A DNA stretch of 64,000 nucleotides from Nonomuraea sp. PA05. GTDB lineage: Bacteria; Actinomycetota; Actinomycetes; Streptosporangiales; Streptosporangiaceae. How positions within the stretch are numbered: the stretch's first letter is position 1; every line of letters starts with the position of its first letter. Below are positions 1 through 9,000 of this stretch, piece by piece. The stretch spans positions 186,001 through 250,000 of the forward strand of contig NZ_VSEY01000001.1 in NCBI RefSeq assembly GCF_008086045.1, written 5' to 3'. Below the pieces are notes generated by a model. That model was not told where the DNA came from. It made no database searches and saw only the letters and a program-made list of their open reading frames with translations. A program made the position numbers and the translations under genes.

Positions 1-810
1 AAGATCCTCCTCGACCGGGCCCGCGAGCTCGGCGTGCGGGTCCGCGAGCAGTGCTCGGTCACCGACGTGCTCACGGCCCCCGACGGGCGGGTCCACGGCG
101 TCCGCTACACCGGTCCCGACGGCGCCGAGACCGAGGTCCACGCCAAGTACGTGGTGGACGCGTCGGGCAACAGGAGCCGGATCCACAACAAGGTCGGCGG
201 CACCAGGAAGTACTCCGAGTTCTTCCGCAGCCTGGCCCTCTTCGGCTACTTCGAGGGCGGCAAGCGGCTGCCGGCGCCGAACTCGGGCAACATCCTGTCC
301 GCGGCGTTCGAGAGCGGCTGGTTCTGGTACATCCCGCTGAGCGACACGCTGACGAGCGTCGGCGCCGTGGTCGCCCGCGACATGGCGCACAGGATCCAGG
401 GCGACCCGGAGAACGCGCTCAAGACCCTCATCCAGGAATGCCCTGAGGTCAGCGAACTGCTGGACGGCGCGACGCGCGTGACGACGGGGGAGTACGGCCA
501 GATCAGGGTGCGCAAGGACTACTCCTACCACCAGACCCGCTTCTGGCGCCCCGGCATGGTCCTCGTCGGCGACGCCGCCTGCTTCGTGGACCCGGTCTTC
601 TCCTCCGGCGTGCACCTGGCGACCTACAGCGCCCTGCTGGCGGCCAGGTCGATCAACAGCGTCCTGGCCGGCCGGATCGGGGAGCAGGCCGCATTCGACG
701 AGTTCGAGCGGCGCTACCGCCGCGGGTACGGCCCCAGGGCCGGCGCCCCCGGCGGAAATCGGCCATCCGAAGCTGCGCCACCCCGCTTGCGCCGCCTTGA
801 ACACTCATGA
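1..810 (+). pseudogene. Flavin-dependent halogenase, 5' end outside window, C-terminus apparently lost
   Basis: The reading frame is open from base 1. It shows the FADH2-halogenase signature SGWFWYIP (the WxWxIP motif, about residue 100 of the visible part) and GDAACFVDPVFSSGVHLA, as in halogenases acting on phenolic or carrier-bound substrates (glycopeptide, PltA and PrnC types). The FAD GxGxxG motif and the catalytic Lys would lie upstream of the window. Homology stops abruptly at FERRYRR (about base 720). The last 30 codons are Arg/Pro/Ala-rich and unlike any halogenase C-terminus, so roughly 100-130 residues seem to have been replaced by a deletion or rearrangement. I infer a non-functional or altered enzyme. 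The family is sure, the substrate is not. It belongs with the acyl-CoA dehydrogenase downstream as the edge of a natural-product cluster. Confidence 0.75.
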
Positions 811-929
811 GGAAATAGCGGATCACGGTGAGAGCGGCGCCCCTCGGGCGGGGCGTGCCGCCGCCGCCGGGGCCGGGGACGACGACGGCGTGAACGCACC
901 GAACGTGCACTGTCCAAGGAGGCGCAGTG

Positions 930-1028
930 ATGGAACGTTGCGAAATCACCGGCGAACCGCCGAGGTCCGTCCCGCTGACGCGGCCGTCTCGCTTGATCGT
1001 CACCGAGCAGGGGGTACTGCCACGATGA
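930..1028 (+). CDS. 32-residue ORF translationally coupled to the acyl-CoA dehydrogenase
   Basis: A near-perfect ribosome binding site (AAGGAGG at 916-922) precedes GTGATG, and the ATG at 930 opens a 32-codon frame starting MERCEITGEPPRSVPL. Its stop TGA overlaps the ATG of the next gene (ATGA at 1025-1028), a classic coupling arrangement. I recognise no family. It may be a genuine small protein, or the remnant of a longer gene deleted in the same event that trimmed the halogenase. Its main role may be to deliver ribosomes to the dehydrogenase start, whose own ribosome binding site is weak. Confidence 0.45.
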   Translation: MERCEITGEPPRSVPLTRPSRLIVTEQGVLPR

Positions 1029-2137
1029 CGCCCGATGCCGCCGCCTTCGCCGACGCGGTACGCGGCCGGGCCGCCGGCTGGGACCTGGAAGGCGAGCTGC
1101 CCTCCGACGTCAGGGCCGCCGCGGGTGTGGCCGGGCTCCTCGGCGTGGGCCTGCCCGCCCGGTACGGCGGATCGGGCGGCACCCCGCACGAACTCGGCGA
1201 GGTGTGCGCGTCCCTCGGCGGGGTGTGCAGCGCGCTGCGCGGGCTGGTCACCGTCCAGGGCATGGTCACGGCCGCGCTGCTGCGCTGGGGGAGCGGCGAG
1301 CAGCGCGGGCGGTGGCTGCCCGAGCTGGCGCGGGGAGCGCGGATCGCCGGGTTCGCCGCCACCGAGCAGGGCGCCGGGTCGGACCTGACCGGGGTGAAAA
1401 CGCGCATCGACGAGGACGACGACGGCTCACTGACCGTCCGCGGCGCCAAGAAGTGGGTGACCTTCGGGCAGGTGGCCGACGTCTTCCTGGTGCTGGGCCG
1501 GACCGGCGGACGCCCGGCGTGCGCGCTCGTCGAGGCGGACCGGCCCGGCGTCGAGCTGGAGCCGGTCGAGGGCCAGCTCGGCATGCGCGCCGCGCAGATC
1601 GCCCACGTGCGGTTCGACGGCGTCCGGGTGCCGCTCGCCAACCAGGTCGCGCCGCCGGGCTTCGGGCTCTCGCACGTGGCCGCCACCGCGCTCGACCACG
1701 GGCGCTTCACCGCCGCCTGGGGCTGCGTCGGGATGGCCGACGCGTGCGTACGGCTCGCCGCGGCGCACGTCACCCGCAGGACCCAGCGCGGCGTGCCGCT
1801 CGCCGAACACCAGCTGGTCCGATCGGCGCTGGCCAAGGCCGCCGTGGACGCGGCCGCCGCCCGGGCCCTGTGCGCACGCGCCTCCCGCCTGCGCTCGGAC
1901 GGCGATCCCGAGGCCCCCGCCGCGACCATGATCGCCAAGTACGCCGCCGCGCGGGCGGCGGCCACGGTGAGCCGCGGCACGGTGCAGCTCCTCGGATCCG
2001 CCGGGTGCGAACGGGACAGCCTGGCCGCCCGCTTCTTCAGGGACGCCAAGGTCATGGAGATCACCGAGGGCGCCGCGGAGGTCGCCGAGATGAACATCGC
2101 CGCACACGTTCTGCGCGGCAGCGGCGCGAACCCCTGA
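1025..2137 (+). CDS. Acyl-CoA dehydrogenase family flavoprotein
   Basis: This 370-residue protein has the complete acyl-CoA dehydrogenase plan: a helical N-terminal domain, the flavin-contacting strand region around GFAATEQGAGSDL (residues 105-120), and the C-terminal four-helix domain. The latter ends in the motif region MEITEGAAEVAE, whose Glu matches the catalytic base of the MCAD-type site. It would FAD-dependently desaturate an acyl thioester, on CoA or on a carrier protein. Dehydrogenases of this size occur in natural-product clusters, for example in extender-unit or prolyl/aminoacyl oxidation, which fits the halogenase next door. I chose the ATG at 1025 over the in-frame ATG at 797, because codons before 1025 look non-coding and the ATGA overlap with the small upstream ORF is typical. 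Confidence 0.85.
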   Translation: MTPDAAAFADAVRGRAAGWDLEGELPSDVRAAAGVAGLLGVGLPARYGGSGGTPHELGEVCASLGGVCSALRGLVTVQGMVTAALLRWGSGEQRGRWLPELARGARIAGFAATEQGAGSDLTGVKTRIDEDDDGSLTVRGAKKWVTFGQVADVFLVLGRTGGRPACALVEADRPGVELEPVEGQLGMRAAQIAHVRFDGVRVPLANQVAPPGFGLSHVAATALDHGRFTAAWGCVGMADACVRLAAAHVTRRTQRGVPLAEHQLVRSALAKAAVDAAAARALCARASRLRSDGDPEAPAATMIAKYAAARAAATVSRGTVQLLGSAGCERDSLAARFFRDAKVMEITEGAAEVAEMNIAAHVLRGSGANP

Positions 2138-2291
2138 CCCGCCTCGCGTCCGGGCATCAGCGCCGGCCCACGGGCCGGGCAGGAGGGTCATCGCCGCCTT
2201 CAACGCCCGCGCGGCACGCTTCTCGGCGGGTGTGCAGGCTGGACGCGTGCCACGCCCTGAGCCGGCAGATGCGGCCGTTTCGCAGGTCGAT

Positions 2292-2990
2292 TCACGCCCG
2301 CGGCGGCCGGACCTCCCACGCCGGCCGCTGAAGCTGATCGTTGTACACGACGACGTCGGCGTGCTCGGCCGGGCGGGCCGTGGCGAAGTAGAGCCGCTGG
2401 GAGGGAATGTAGCGGTCACGCCAGGACCGCTCGATGTCGGCGGAGGACCCGGCCAGGGCAGCCGCGCCCCGGACCTGGGCGCGGTCGATCGTCCGCTCGA
2501 AGGGGACGGACACGAAGACGCGCAGGTCCCACCGGTCGATCAGCTCCGGGCGCAGGAGGAAGACGCCGTCGAAGAGCAGCACGGCGTCCGCGGACGCGGT
2601 CGCGGCCGGCGGGGACGACGGGGTGTCGGTCTCCGCGTCGTAAACCGACACCTGGAACCTGCGGTCTCCGCCCGGGCCCAGCGGATCGAGCAGGACCCGG
2701 CACAGCGCGGCGCGGTCGTGGGCGTCGAAGTAGCAGCCCTCGGCCGAGTACCGGCCGCGCCGGTAGCGCTGGGCGCGGGGGACGAGGAAGTCGTCGATGG
2801 TCGCGCGGATGACGTCGCGGTCCTGCGCGCGCAGGACGGCGGCGAGCTCGTCGGCCAGCGTGGTCTTGCCGGCGGCGGGCGGGCCGTCGATCGCGACCCG
2901 CAGCGGGTGCGCGGCCGTAACCGACCTGATCGTCTCGGCCAGCCGGGTGACCAGCTCGCCGCGGGTGCCTTGCTCCATCGTTGCCTTCAA
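2292..2990 (-). CDS. Uridine-kinase-like P-loop NTPase
   Basis: This 232-residue soluble protein has a Walker A motif GPPAAGKTT near residues 37-45. A later Asp-rich strand (TIDDFLVPRAQRYRRG) resembles the substrate-binding DDFY region of uridine kinase/phosphoribulokinase-fold enzymes, and an acidic strand LLFDGVFLLRPEL takes the Walker B position. It probably phosphorylates a nucleoside or related small molecule in the cytosol, but the substrate cannot be read from sequence. The start is MKATMEQG at 2990; a second in-frame ATG at 2978 is equally possible. It stands alone, convergent with the preceding dehydrogenase. Confidence 0.75.
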   Translation of the reverse strand: MKATMEQGTRGELVTRLAETIRSVTAAHPLRVAIDGPPAAGKTTLADELAAVLRAQDRDVIRATIDDFLVPRAQRYRRGRYSAEGCYFDAHDRAALCRVLLDPLGPGGDRRFQVSVYDAETDTPSSPPAATASADAVLLFDGVFLLRPELIDRWDLRVFVSVPFERTIDRAQVRGAAALAGSSADIERSWRDRYIPSQRLYFATARPAEHADVVVYNDQLQRPAWEVRPPRA

Positions 2991-3010
2991 TGTATCGATG
3001 CCGTTCGCCG

Positions 3011-3106
3011 GGCGTACTTCACACGATCAACGCCCACCTCGAAGCGGTGCACCGCAAGCCCGCCACCACCGGCCGCGAGGAGCTGACCGCCGCCCTCATG
3101 GGCTGA
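3011..3106 (+). pseudogene. Orphan C-terminal fragment of a LuxR-type HTH domain
   Basis: One frame reads HTINAHLEAVHRKPATTGREEL and ends at TGA 3104-3106. This closely follows the recognition helix and C-terminus of LuxR/LAL HTH domains (consensus HTVNxHLRxxxRKxGxxxRxEL). Nothing upstream in frame continues the protein, so it is a residual tail of a deleted regulator. It could be a coincidence of a short frame, but the spacing of His, Asn, His, Arg-Lys and Arg is hard to obtain by chance. Confidence 0.45.
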
Positions 3107-3226
3107 GCCCCGCACGGCGTGACCCGCACTGTCAATCCCTGACATCAGTGATGTCGCCGCCCCACCGCCCGAAGGCACAGTCGGAGCAGACCACGAAGGC
3201 ACCCCCGATCCATGGAGGAGAACCTC

Positions 3227-3850
3227 ATGATCAACAAAGCCGATCGCCCGGCCTCCCTCGCCGGACTGCCCGGCCGGACCCGCTTGTCTCGCGTCCAGCG
3301 CAGGACCCCGAGGCGGGGCGCGAAGAAGTTCCTCACCCTGACGGCGGTCGTCGGGCTGGTGTTCGCCGGCCTGCCCGCCGCCATCGCGCAAGCGGCCCCC
3401 TCCCGGTTCGCCGACGGCTTCGAGGGCAACCCCGCGCAGCGCTGGGAGCCGCTGACGAGCGGGGACGGCAGGGCCGACTTCGACCTCGCCCAAGGCCTCG
3501 CCAGGTCCGGCGCCGACAACGGCTGGCTGTACGCCGGTCAGGGGTGGGCGGCCCAACGCATCGCGGTGCCGGTCGGCGGCTGGCCGGAGCGATCGAGCTG
3601 CGTGGCGGAGATCTACGCGCAACCGGTGGGCGGCGGCGCTCAGGTCGCCCTGGAGATCTGGGACCCCAACGGCTGGCACAAGCTGACCAGCACGGCGCCC
3701 TTCCTGCCGGGCTCCGGTTATCAGCGCATCAGGACCAGCCGGATCGACCTGCGCCGCCTGGACACGGTCTACGTCCAGGCGATCTTCGGCAAGGACGACG
3801 GAGCCAGGCAGTTCGTCCGGCTGGACGACGTCAGCCTGCGGTGCTCCTGA
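3227..3850 (+). CDS. Secreted protein of unknown function
   Basis: This 207-residue precursor has a long basic N-region (RVQRRTPRRGAKK), a hydrophobic core (LTAVVGLVFAGLPAA) and an AQA-type signal peptidase site near residue 54. The mature part of about 150 residues is rich in aromatic residues and beta strands, with DGFEGNPAQRWEPL at its start and two Cys (SSCVAE and the C-terminal LRCS) that could form a disulfide. The beta-sandwich look suggests a carbohydrate-binding or jelly-roll module, but I do not recognise a family. The start is fixed by a strong ribosome binding site, GGAGGAG at 3214-3220, six bases before the ATG at 3227. The in-frame ATG at 3212 is itself part of that ribosome binding site. 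Confidence 0.7.
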   Translation: MINKADRPASLAGLPGRTRLSRVQRRTPRRGAKKFLTLTAVVGLVFAGLPAAIAQAAPSRFADGFEGNPAQRWEPLTSGDGRADFDLAQGLARSGADNGWLYAGQGWAAQRIAVPVGGWPERSSCVAEIYAQPVGGGAQVALEIWDPNGWHKLTSTAPFLPGSGYQRIRTSRIDLRRLDTVYVQAIFGKDDGARQFVRLDDVSLRCS

Positions 3851-3969
3851 CGGGGGTCCTCCCTCGACCACTCGCTGCTTGACCTCTGCGCGGGTCGGCG
3901 GCGACAGATGGCCGGGTGCGCGCCCCGGCCATCTGCCCTCCACCCCCAGGACCTCACCGGCGACGCACG

Positions 3970-4619
3970 TCAGCCGGGAAGGCGCCAATTGCAGCGGCCC
4001 TCGGCGCAGAGCTCGGCGGTCGTCCCGCGAGGATCCGGCGCCTTGATCGACGCCTTGCCGCCCCACTGCTCGTAGCGGGTGTCCACGTGGACGGTCTTCG
4101 CCGCCAGCCCGTCGAGGACGTCGGCGAACGTGAACGTGCTCCGCACCCTGCTGACCAGGCCTGACGAGCTCAGCGTGACGGTGTAGGCGAGCCTGGCGCC
4201 CTCTTCCCACCCGGTGTGGGCCGCGTGCTCCGCCCAGCGGGAGACCTGCTTCAGCCTGTCGAACGTGATCGCGCCCGTGACGGTGTCGCCGCTCCGCCGG
4301 CCGTGCTGTATCAGGGCGGCCAGGGTCGTGGGCTCGGCCGATTGACGAGCTGCTCGTCGTAGCCGAGCAGCTCGGTGTGCCAGAGGTGCGACTGGTGGCG
4401 GTCCTTCCACCAGATCTTGCCCTCGAAGGTCCCGGTACGCCGGCGTTCCGCCGGTTCGCCGGCGCCCAGAAGGGTGGTCGTCTCGGTGAAGCGCACACCG
4501 TCTCCGGATCCCAGGACGGCCTTCAGCGCCTGGACCGGGTCCTTGATCACTGCTTGTGCGGAAGCGACGCTCGTCAGCAGAGCGCCGCAAGTCACCAGAG
4601 TGGTGATCAGCCTCCTCAC
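3970..4619 (-). pseudogene. Exported protein gene with one frameshift
   Basis: Translation from 4619 gives a signal peptide (MRRLITTLVTCGALLTSVASAQA) and a mature chain that runs to GYDEQLVNR. At about 4340 the sequence resumes in another frame as SAEPTTLAALIQHG and continues to a proper stop at 3970 (EGRCNWRLPG). The joined product of about 215 residues looks like a single exported beta-rich protein of the kind that resembles LppX/LprG-fold proteins, though that assignment is only an impression. No slippery heptamer with a stem-loop is obvious, so a single-base indel (mutation or assembly error) is the simplest reading. Confidence 0.6.
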
Positions 4620-4713
4620 GATGGTGATCCTGCCGCGATCCGATCACGCCGGAGCACGGGCCGGTTGCGGCCTGCCCCCGGCACGATCTCCGGCCGCCGC
4701 GCCCCGGACGACG

Positions 4714-4880
4714 TCAGGACCGGGCGGCCCCCGCCGAAGAACAGGGCAAGGGGTGCTGCCAGGAGAAGCGGCCGGGCCCGACCCGGTAGGTGACGCCGCC
4801 CGGGAACCGCACCTCCCCCCGGCAACCTCGACCGAGATGCTCAACTGCCGATCCCGCGCCCGCCACCCGACCGCGATCCG
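4714..4880 (-). pseudogene. Possible remnant of an alpha-L-rhamnosidase-type C-terminal beta domain
   Basis: Two overlapping minus-strand frames read GWRARDRQLSISVEVAGG and then, after a one-base shift, GEVRFPGGVTYRVGPGRFSW. Together they match the pattern of the C-terminal beta-sandwich of bacterial rhamnosidases (a strand with L-x-V-x-V, then x-V-x-L-P-x-G and V-G-x-G-x-H/F-x-W). Only about 50 residues remain, frameshifted and without an upstream catalytic domain. The assignment is tentative. Confidence 0.3.
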
Positions 4881-5041
4881 GGGCGACGAGGTCGGAGGCG
4901 AGGGCGCGGACGTGGCTAGCCTGGGTGCCCGCCCTGGCGCGGCCCGGTCGGCCACCGGATCCAGAGCGGCCAGCCGGACGCGGCCGGAGTCGGGTCTGCG
5001 CAACCCCTCGGCGCACTCGACGGTCGTGGTCCTGCCCTGCG

Positions 5042-5225
5042 GCGGACACCGTCCTGACCGCCCCCGGATCCAGCCGGGCGGCACGCTGAGCGGCGAGTTG
5101 CGTCTGTCCGGCGGCGAGAGCGAGAACCGCGGCGTCCTGTTCTCGGTCCCGGTGTCCTCGGAGACGCCGATCAGCGAGATCTCCGGCCCGGCGACCGCCG
5201 ATCTGCGGGCGGGCCACCTGGACGG
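5042..5225 (+). pseudogene. Remnant of a Spo0M-type sporulation-control protein
   Basis: The frames ADTVLTAP and, after a one-base shift, RIQPGGTLSGELRLSGGE reproduce the highly conserved start of the arrestin-like Spo0M/SpoOM family (VDTVLxxPxxxPGGTLSGxVxLxGG). Further on, VLFSVPVSSETPISEISG matches the family's SVPFxLPLPWETPVTxxxG strand, but the roughly 40 residues normally between them are missing. The gene has therefore both an indel and an internal deletion and cannot make the intact protein. Confidence 0.5.
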
Positions 5226-5504
5226 GTGCGCCAGGACCTGCCGTTTCTCGGCCGGCCATGACGACGCGCCGCGTACCGACCGGCCCGGTGAGATCGACCG
5301 CTGGCTAGGGGCCCTCACCTGCGGTGACTCGTGACGGGCCGGGCGACGAGGGCCCGCTGACCGAGCCGCAGCACTCGATCAGCGGGCGGCCCAAGGGGTC
5401 GTCGGCGATCCGTTCGCCGCTGACCAGTGCGGCGAAAAAGATCCTCCCACAGCGGCGCGCCTGCTTTCCCCTGCGCCCGCCGCCGGGGACGTCGTGACGC
5501 GGCT

Positions 5505-5935
5505 GCATCCGCGACGCCGCCACCCCCGTCGAGCGGGCCCGCCAGGCCCTGGCCGCCTCCGGCCGCTCCAGGTCACCGGTGATCCGCGGCAACGCGCTGG
5601 ACGACACCGTCGGCATCGCCAACCTGCGCGCGACCTGCTCACCGACGAAAGCGCCGTCACCGCCGCCGACGTCGCCCGCCCGCCGCTCCTGCTGCCCGAC
5701 AGCCTGCCGGAGAGCCTGCCGGAAAGCCTGCTCGACAGGCTGCCCGACAGCCTGCCGGAAAGCCTGCCGGAAAGCCTGCCCGACAGGCCTGCTCGACAGC
5801 CTGCCCGTGGCCGCCGCGCTGCGCCGCTTCGAGAGCGAACGCCGCCAGTCCGCCCTCGTCATCCACGAGCACCGCGTGACCGACGGCATCGTCACCCCGG
5901 AGAACCTGCTCGAAGAGGTCGTCAGCGAGATCGCC
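5505..5935 (+). pseudogene. Remnant of a HlyC/CorC-type CBS-domain protein
   Basis: Pieces in two frames align with the CBS pair of hemolysin-C/CorC membrane proteins: PVIRGNALDDTVGIANLR, then LLTDESAVTAADVARPPLLLPDSLP, then LPVAAALRRFESERRQSALVIHEH and TDGIVTPENLLEEVVSEI. A two-base insertion near 5632 and a one-base insertion in the repeat array at 5785-5797 break the frame. The N-terminal DUF21 membrane domain and C-terminal transporter-associated domain are absent. The third piece follows directly from a 12-bp tandem array that expanded at the codons for the Leu-Pro-Asp-Ser-Leu-Pro stretch between the CBS motifs. Confidence 0.6.
5701..5809 (+). repeat. 12-bp tandem repeat array, nine units
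   Basis: Nine consecutive units of the consensus AGCCTGCCSGAM (encoding Ser-Leu-Pro-Glu/Asp) are present. Units 1-7 and 9 are 12 bp and unit 8 (5785-5797) has 13 bp, the extra base shifting the frame. The unit derives from the host gene's own Asp-Ser-Leu-Pro codons, so it looks like in-place slippage expansion rather than an inserted element. Confidence 0.85.
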
Positions 5936-6048
5936 ACGCCATCACCCAGGTCCGGATGATCCAGCAGCCCGCACCGTCGCTTCGATCATTCAGCCGACGG
6001 GGCCGAGGGCGGGTTCGTTAGACTCCTGCCCCTTCGCAGGACGACGGA

Positions 6049-9000
6049 ATGGGACAGCTCTGCATGAGCATGGAGATCAACCTGCTCGGGCCGCTGGAGG
6101 TCACGGTGGACGGCGTCCCGGTGCGGCTGGCCGGCGCGCGGCGGGTGGGGGTGCTGGCCCGGCTGGCACTGAGCGCTGGGCAGGTGGTCTCCTCCGAGCG
6201 GATGGCGGCCGACGTGTGGGGCGGCAGCCCCGTGTCCACCGTGGGCAAGCAGTTGCACATCGTGATCTCCAAACTGCGTGAGGCGCTGCCGGGCCAGGTC
6301 ATCGCCACCGTGCCGGGCGGGTACCGGCTGGACCTGCCGCTGGAGCACCTGGACGTGCACCGCTTCTCCCAGCTCACCCGGCGGGCCCGCGCCACCCGGG
6401 ACGCCGCCGCCGCGACCGGCCTGTACGAGCGGGCGCTGGCGCTGTGGCGCGGCGAGGCGCTGCACGGCATGGGCGAGGTGTGGGCGCGGATCGAGGCGGC
6501 GCGGCTGGAGCAGGAACGGCTCACGGCGCTGGAGGACTGCGTCGACCTGCGCCTGTCCATCGGTGATCACCACGCCGTGCTGAGCGAGCTGACCGCGCAC
6601 GTGGAGGCCCACCCCTTACGCGAACGTCCCCGGGCGCAGCTCATGCTGGCGCTGTACCGGGCGGCCAGGCCCGCCGAGGCGCTGGCGCTCTACCAGGAGA
6701 CGCGCCGGGCGATGGCCGACGAACTGGGCATCGAGCCGGGGGCCGAGCTGCGCAGGCTGCAGCGGGCGGTGCTGGCCGGGGACCCTGCGCTCGACCTGGC
6801 CCCCGACCTCGGCCCCGATCCCGATTCCGGCCCCGGGTCCGGGTCCGGGTCCGCCGGCGTACGCGTCGTGCCCGCCGAGCTTCCCGCTGACACGCCCGCC
6901 TTCACCGCGCGGACGGCCGAGATCACCTGGCTCGACAAGGTGCTCGCCGACGCCGCGCCCGGCTCCCCGGCGCCTGCCGACGTTGCGCCCGGCTTCGCGG
7001 CGCCTGCCGACGTTGCGCCCGGCTTCGCGGCGCCCGCCGACGCCGCGCCAGGCTCGTCGGCGCTTGCCAACTCCGTGCCAGGTTCGTCGGCGCTCGCCCG
7101 CGCCACGCCCCGCTCGCCGGTGATCGCCGCGATCGACGGTCCCGGCGGCATCGGGAAGTCCGCCCTGGCGATCCACGCCGCGCACGCCGCCATGGACCGG
7201 TTCCCCGGCGGCGTGCTCTACGTCGACCTGCACGGCGCCACGGCAGGCCTGCCGCCGGCGGATCCGCTCCAGGTACTCGGACGGCTGCTGCGGTCGCTCG
7301 GCGTCGACGGCGCAGCCGTCCCCTCCACCATGGAGGAGGCGACCGCCAACTACCGCTCCATCACCGCCACCAGGCAAGTGCTGGTCCTCCTCGACAACGC
7401 CCTGGACGCGAGCCAGGTGCGCCCCCTCGTCCCCGCCGGGCCCGGCTGCGCCGTCATCGTCACCAGCCGCCGGCGCCTGGCCTCCCTGGACGGCGCGGAA
7501 CACCTCCACCTGACCGGCCTCGACGACCACGACGCCACCGCGCTGCTGGCACGCGTCACCGGCGGCCGACGCGTCCAGGCCGAACCGGCGGAGGCCGACC
7601 GGATCGCCGCCCTCTGCGGCGGCCTGCCGCTCGCCCTGCGCATCTTGGCCGCCCGGCTGGCCGCACGCCCCGACTGGACCCTCTCCTACCTCGCCGGACG
7701 GCTCGCGGACGCCACCAGCCGCCTGGACGTCCTGAGCCACGCCGACCTGGCGGTCCGCACCGCCATCGCCGTCAGCCACCATCACCTGCGGGAGGAACCG
7801 GCAGGACAGGACGCCGCCCGGCTGTTCACGCTCCTCGGGCTGCTGGACACGCCCACCCACACCACGGCGGCCACCGCCGCCCTGACCGACTGGCCCGCCC
7901 ACCGGGCGGAAGCGGCCCTGGACCGCCTGCTGGACGCCCGCCTCCTGGAACCGGCCGGCCTCGACCGCCACCGGATGCACGACCTCATCCGCCTCTACGC
8001 CCGCGAGCAGGCCGCCCTCGACCACCCGGAGCCCGAACGCCGCGCCGCCGTCCGCCGGGCGTTCCACCACTACCTGGCCGGCGCCAAGAGCGCCAGCCTG
8101 CTGCTCGACCCCTCCTCGGCCCACGCCCTGGCCGACTACGACGGCGACCGTCCGGGCGTGGCGCTCGCCACCGCACAGGAAGCCGACCACTGGACGGACC
8201 AGGAGAGCGACAACCTGCTCGCCGCCGCCTACCAGGCCGCCTCCGTCCAGGACGACCCCCGGACCGCGATCGGCCTGGCCTGCGCTCTCTACTGGCCCTT
8301 CGCCCGCAGATGCCTGGACCGGGAACTGATCGACCTGCACACCCGCACCCTGGAGATCGCCGTGGCGAGCGGCGACCTCGCCGCCCAAGGGCTGGAGCAT
8401 CACCTCCTCGGCGACCGCAACCAGGCGATGGGCCGCTTCTCCGTCTCGGCCGAACACCTGGAGCAGGCCCTGGTCTGCTGGGAACGGGCCGACCGGCCAC
8501 GGCGCATGATGTCCACCTACAACGGCCTCGGCATCACCTACGCCCAACTGCGGCGATACGACGACGCCCTCGCCGCCATGGAGAACGGCCAGGCCCTCGC
8601 CGAAGCCGGCGCGCTCCCGGACCTGCAAGCCATCTTCCTCAGCAACCGCGCGGTGATCTACGACAAGCTGGGCCGGTTGGACGAGGCGATCGCGACCGCG
8701 CGAGCCAGCCTGGCCATCTGGCAGGAACTCGACAACCCGGCCAGGAAGGGGCTCGCCCACGACACGCTGGCCCACGCCCATCGCAGCGCGGGGCAGCTCG
8801 GCGAGGCGGAGTCGGCCTACCGGCAGGCCATCGCGCTCCAGGAGGAGGGCGGCCATCACTTCGGGGTGGCCACCTCCGCATGGGGGCTCGGCCAGACCTG
8901 CCACGACCTGGGACGCCACGACGAGGCGTGGCAGTGGTGGCGGCGGTCGCTCGACATCCTGCACGACGTCGGGCTGCTCACCCGGGAGCAGGTGGATCAG

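Noticed and set aside
4330..4350. Programmed frameshift in the exported-protein gene
   Set aside because: No slippery heptamer followed by a hairpin is visible at the shift; a simple indel explains it better.
5701..5809. CRISPR-like array
   Set aside because: The 12-bp units are contiguous without spacers and encode an in-frame peptide; it is a minisatellite.
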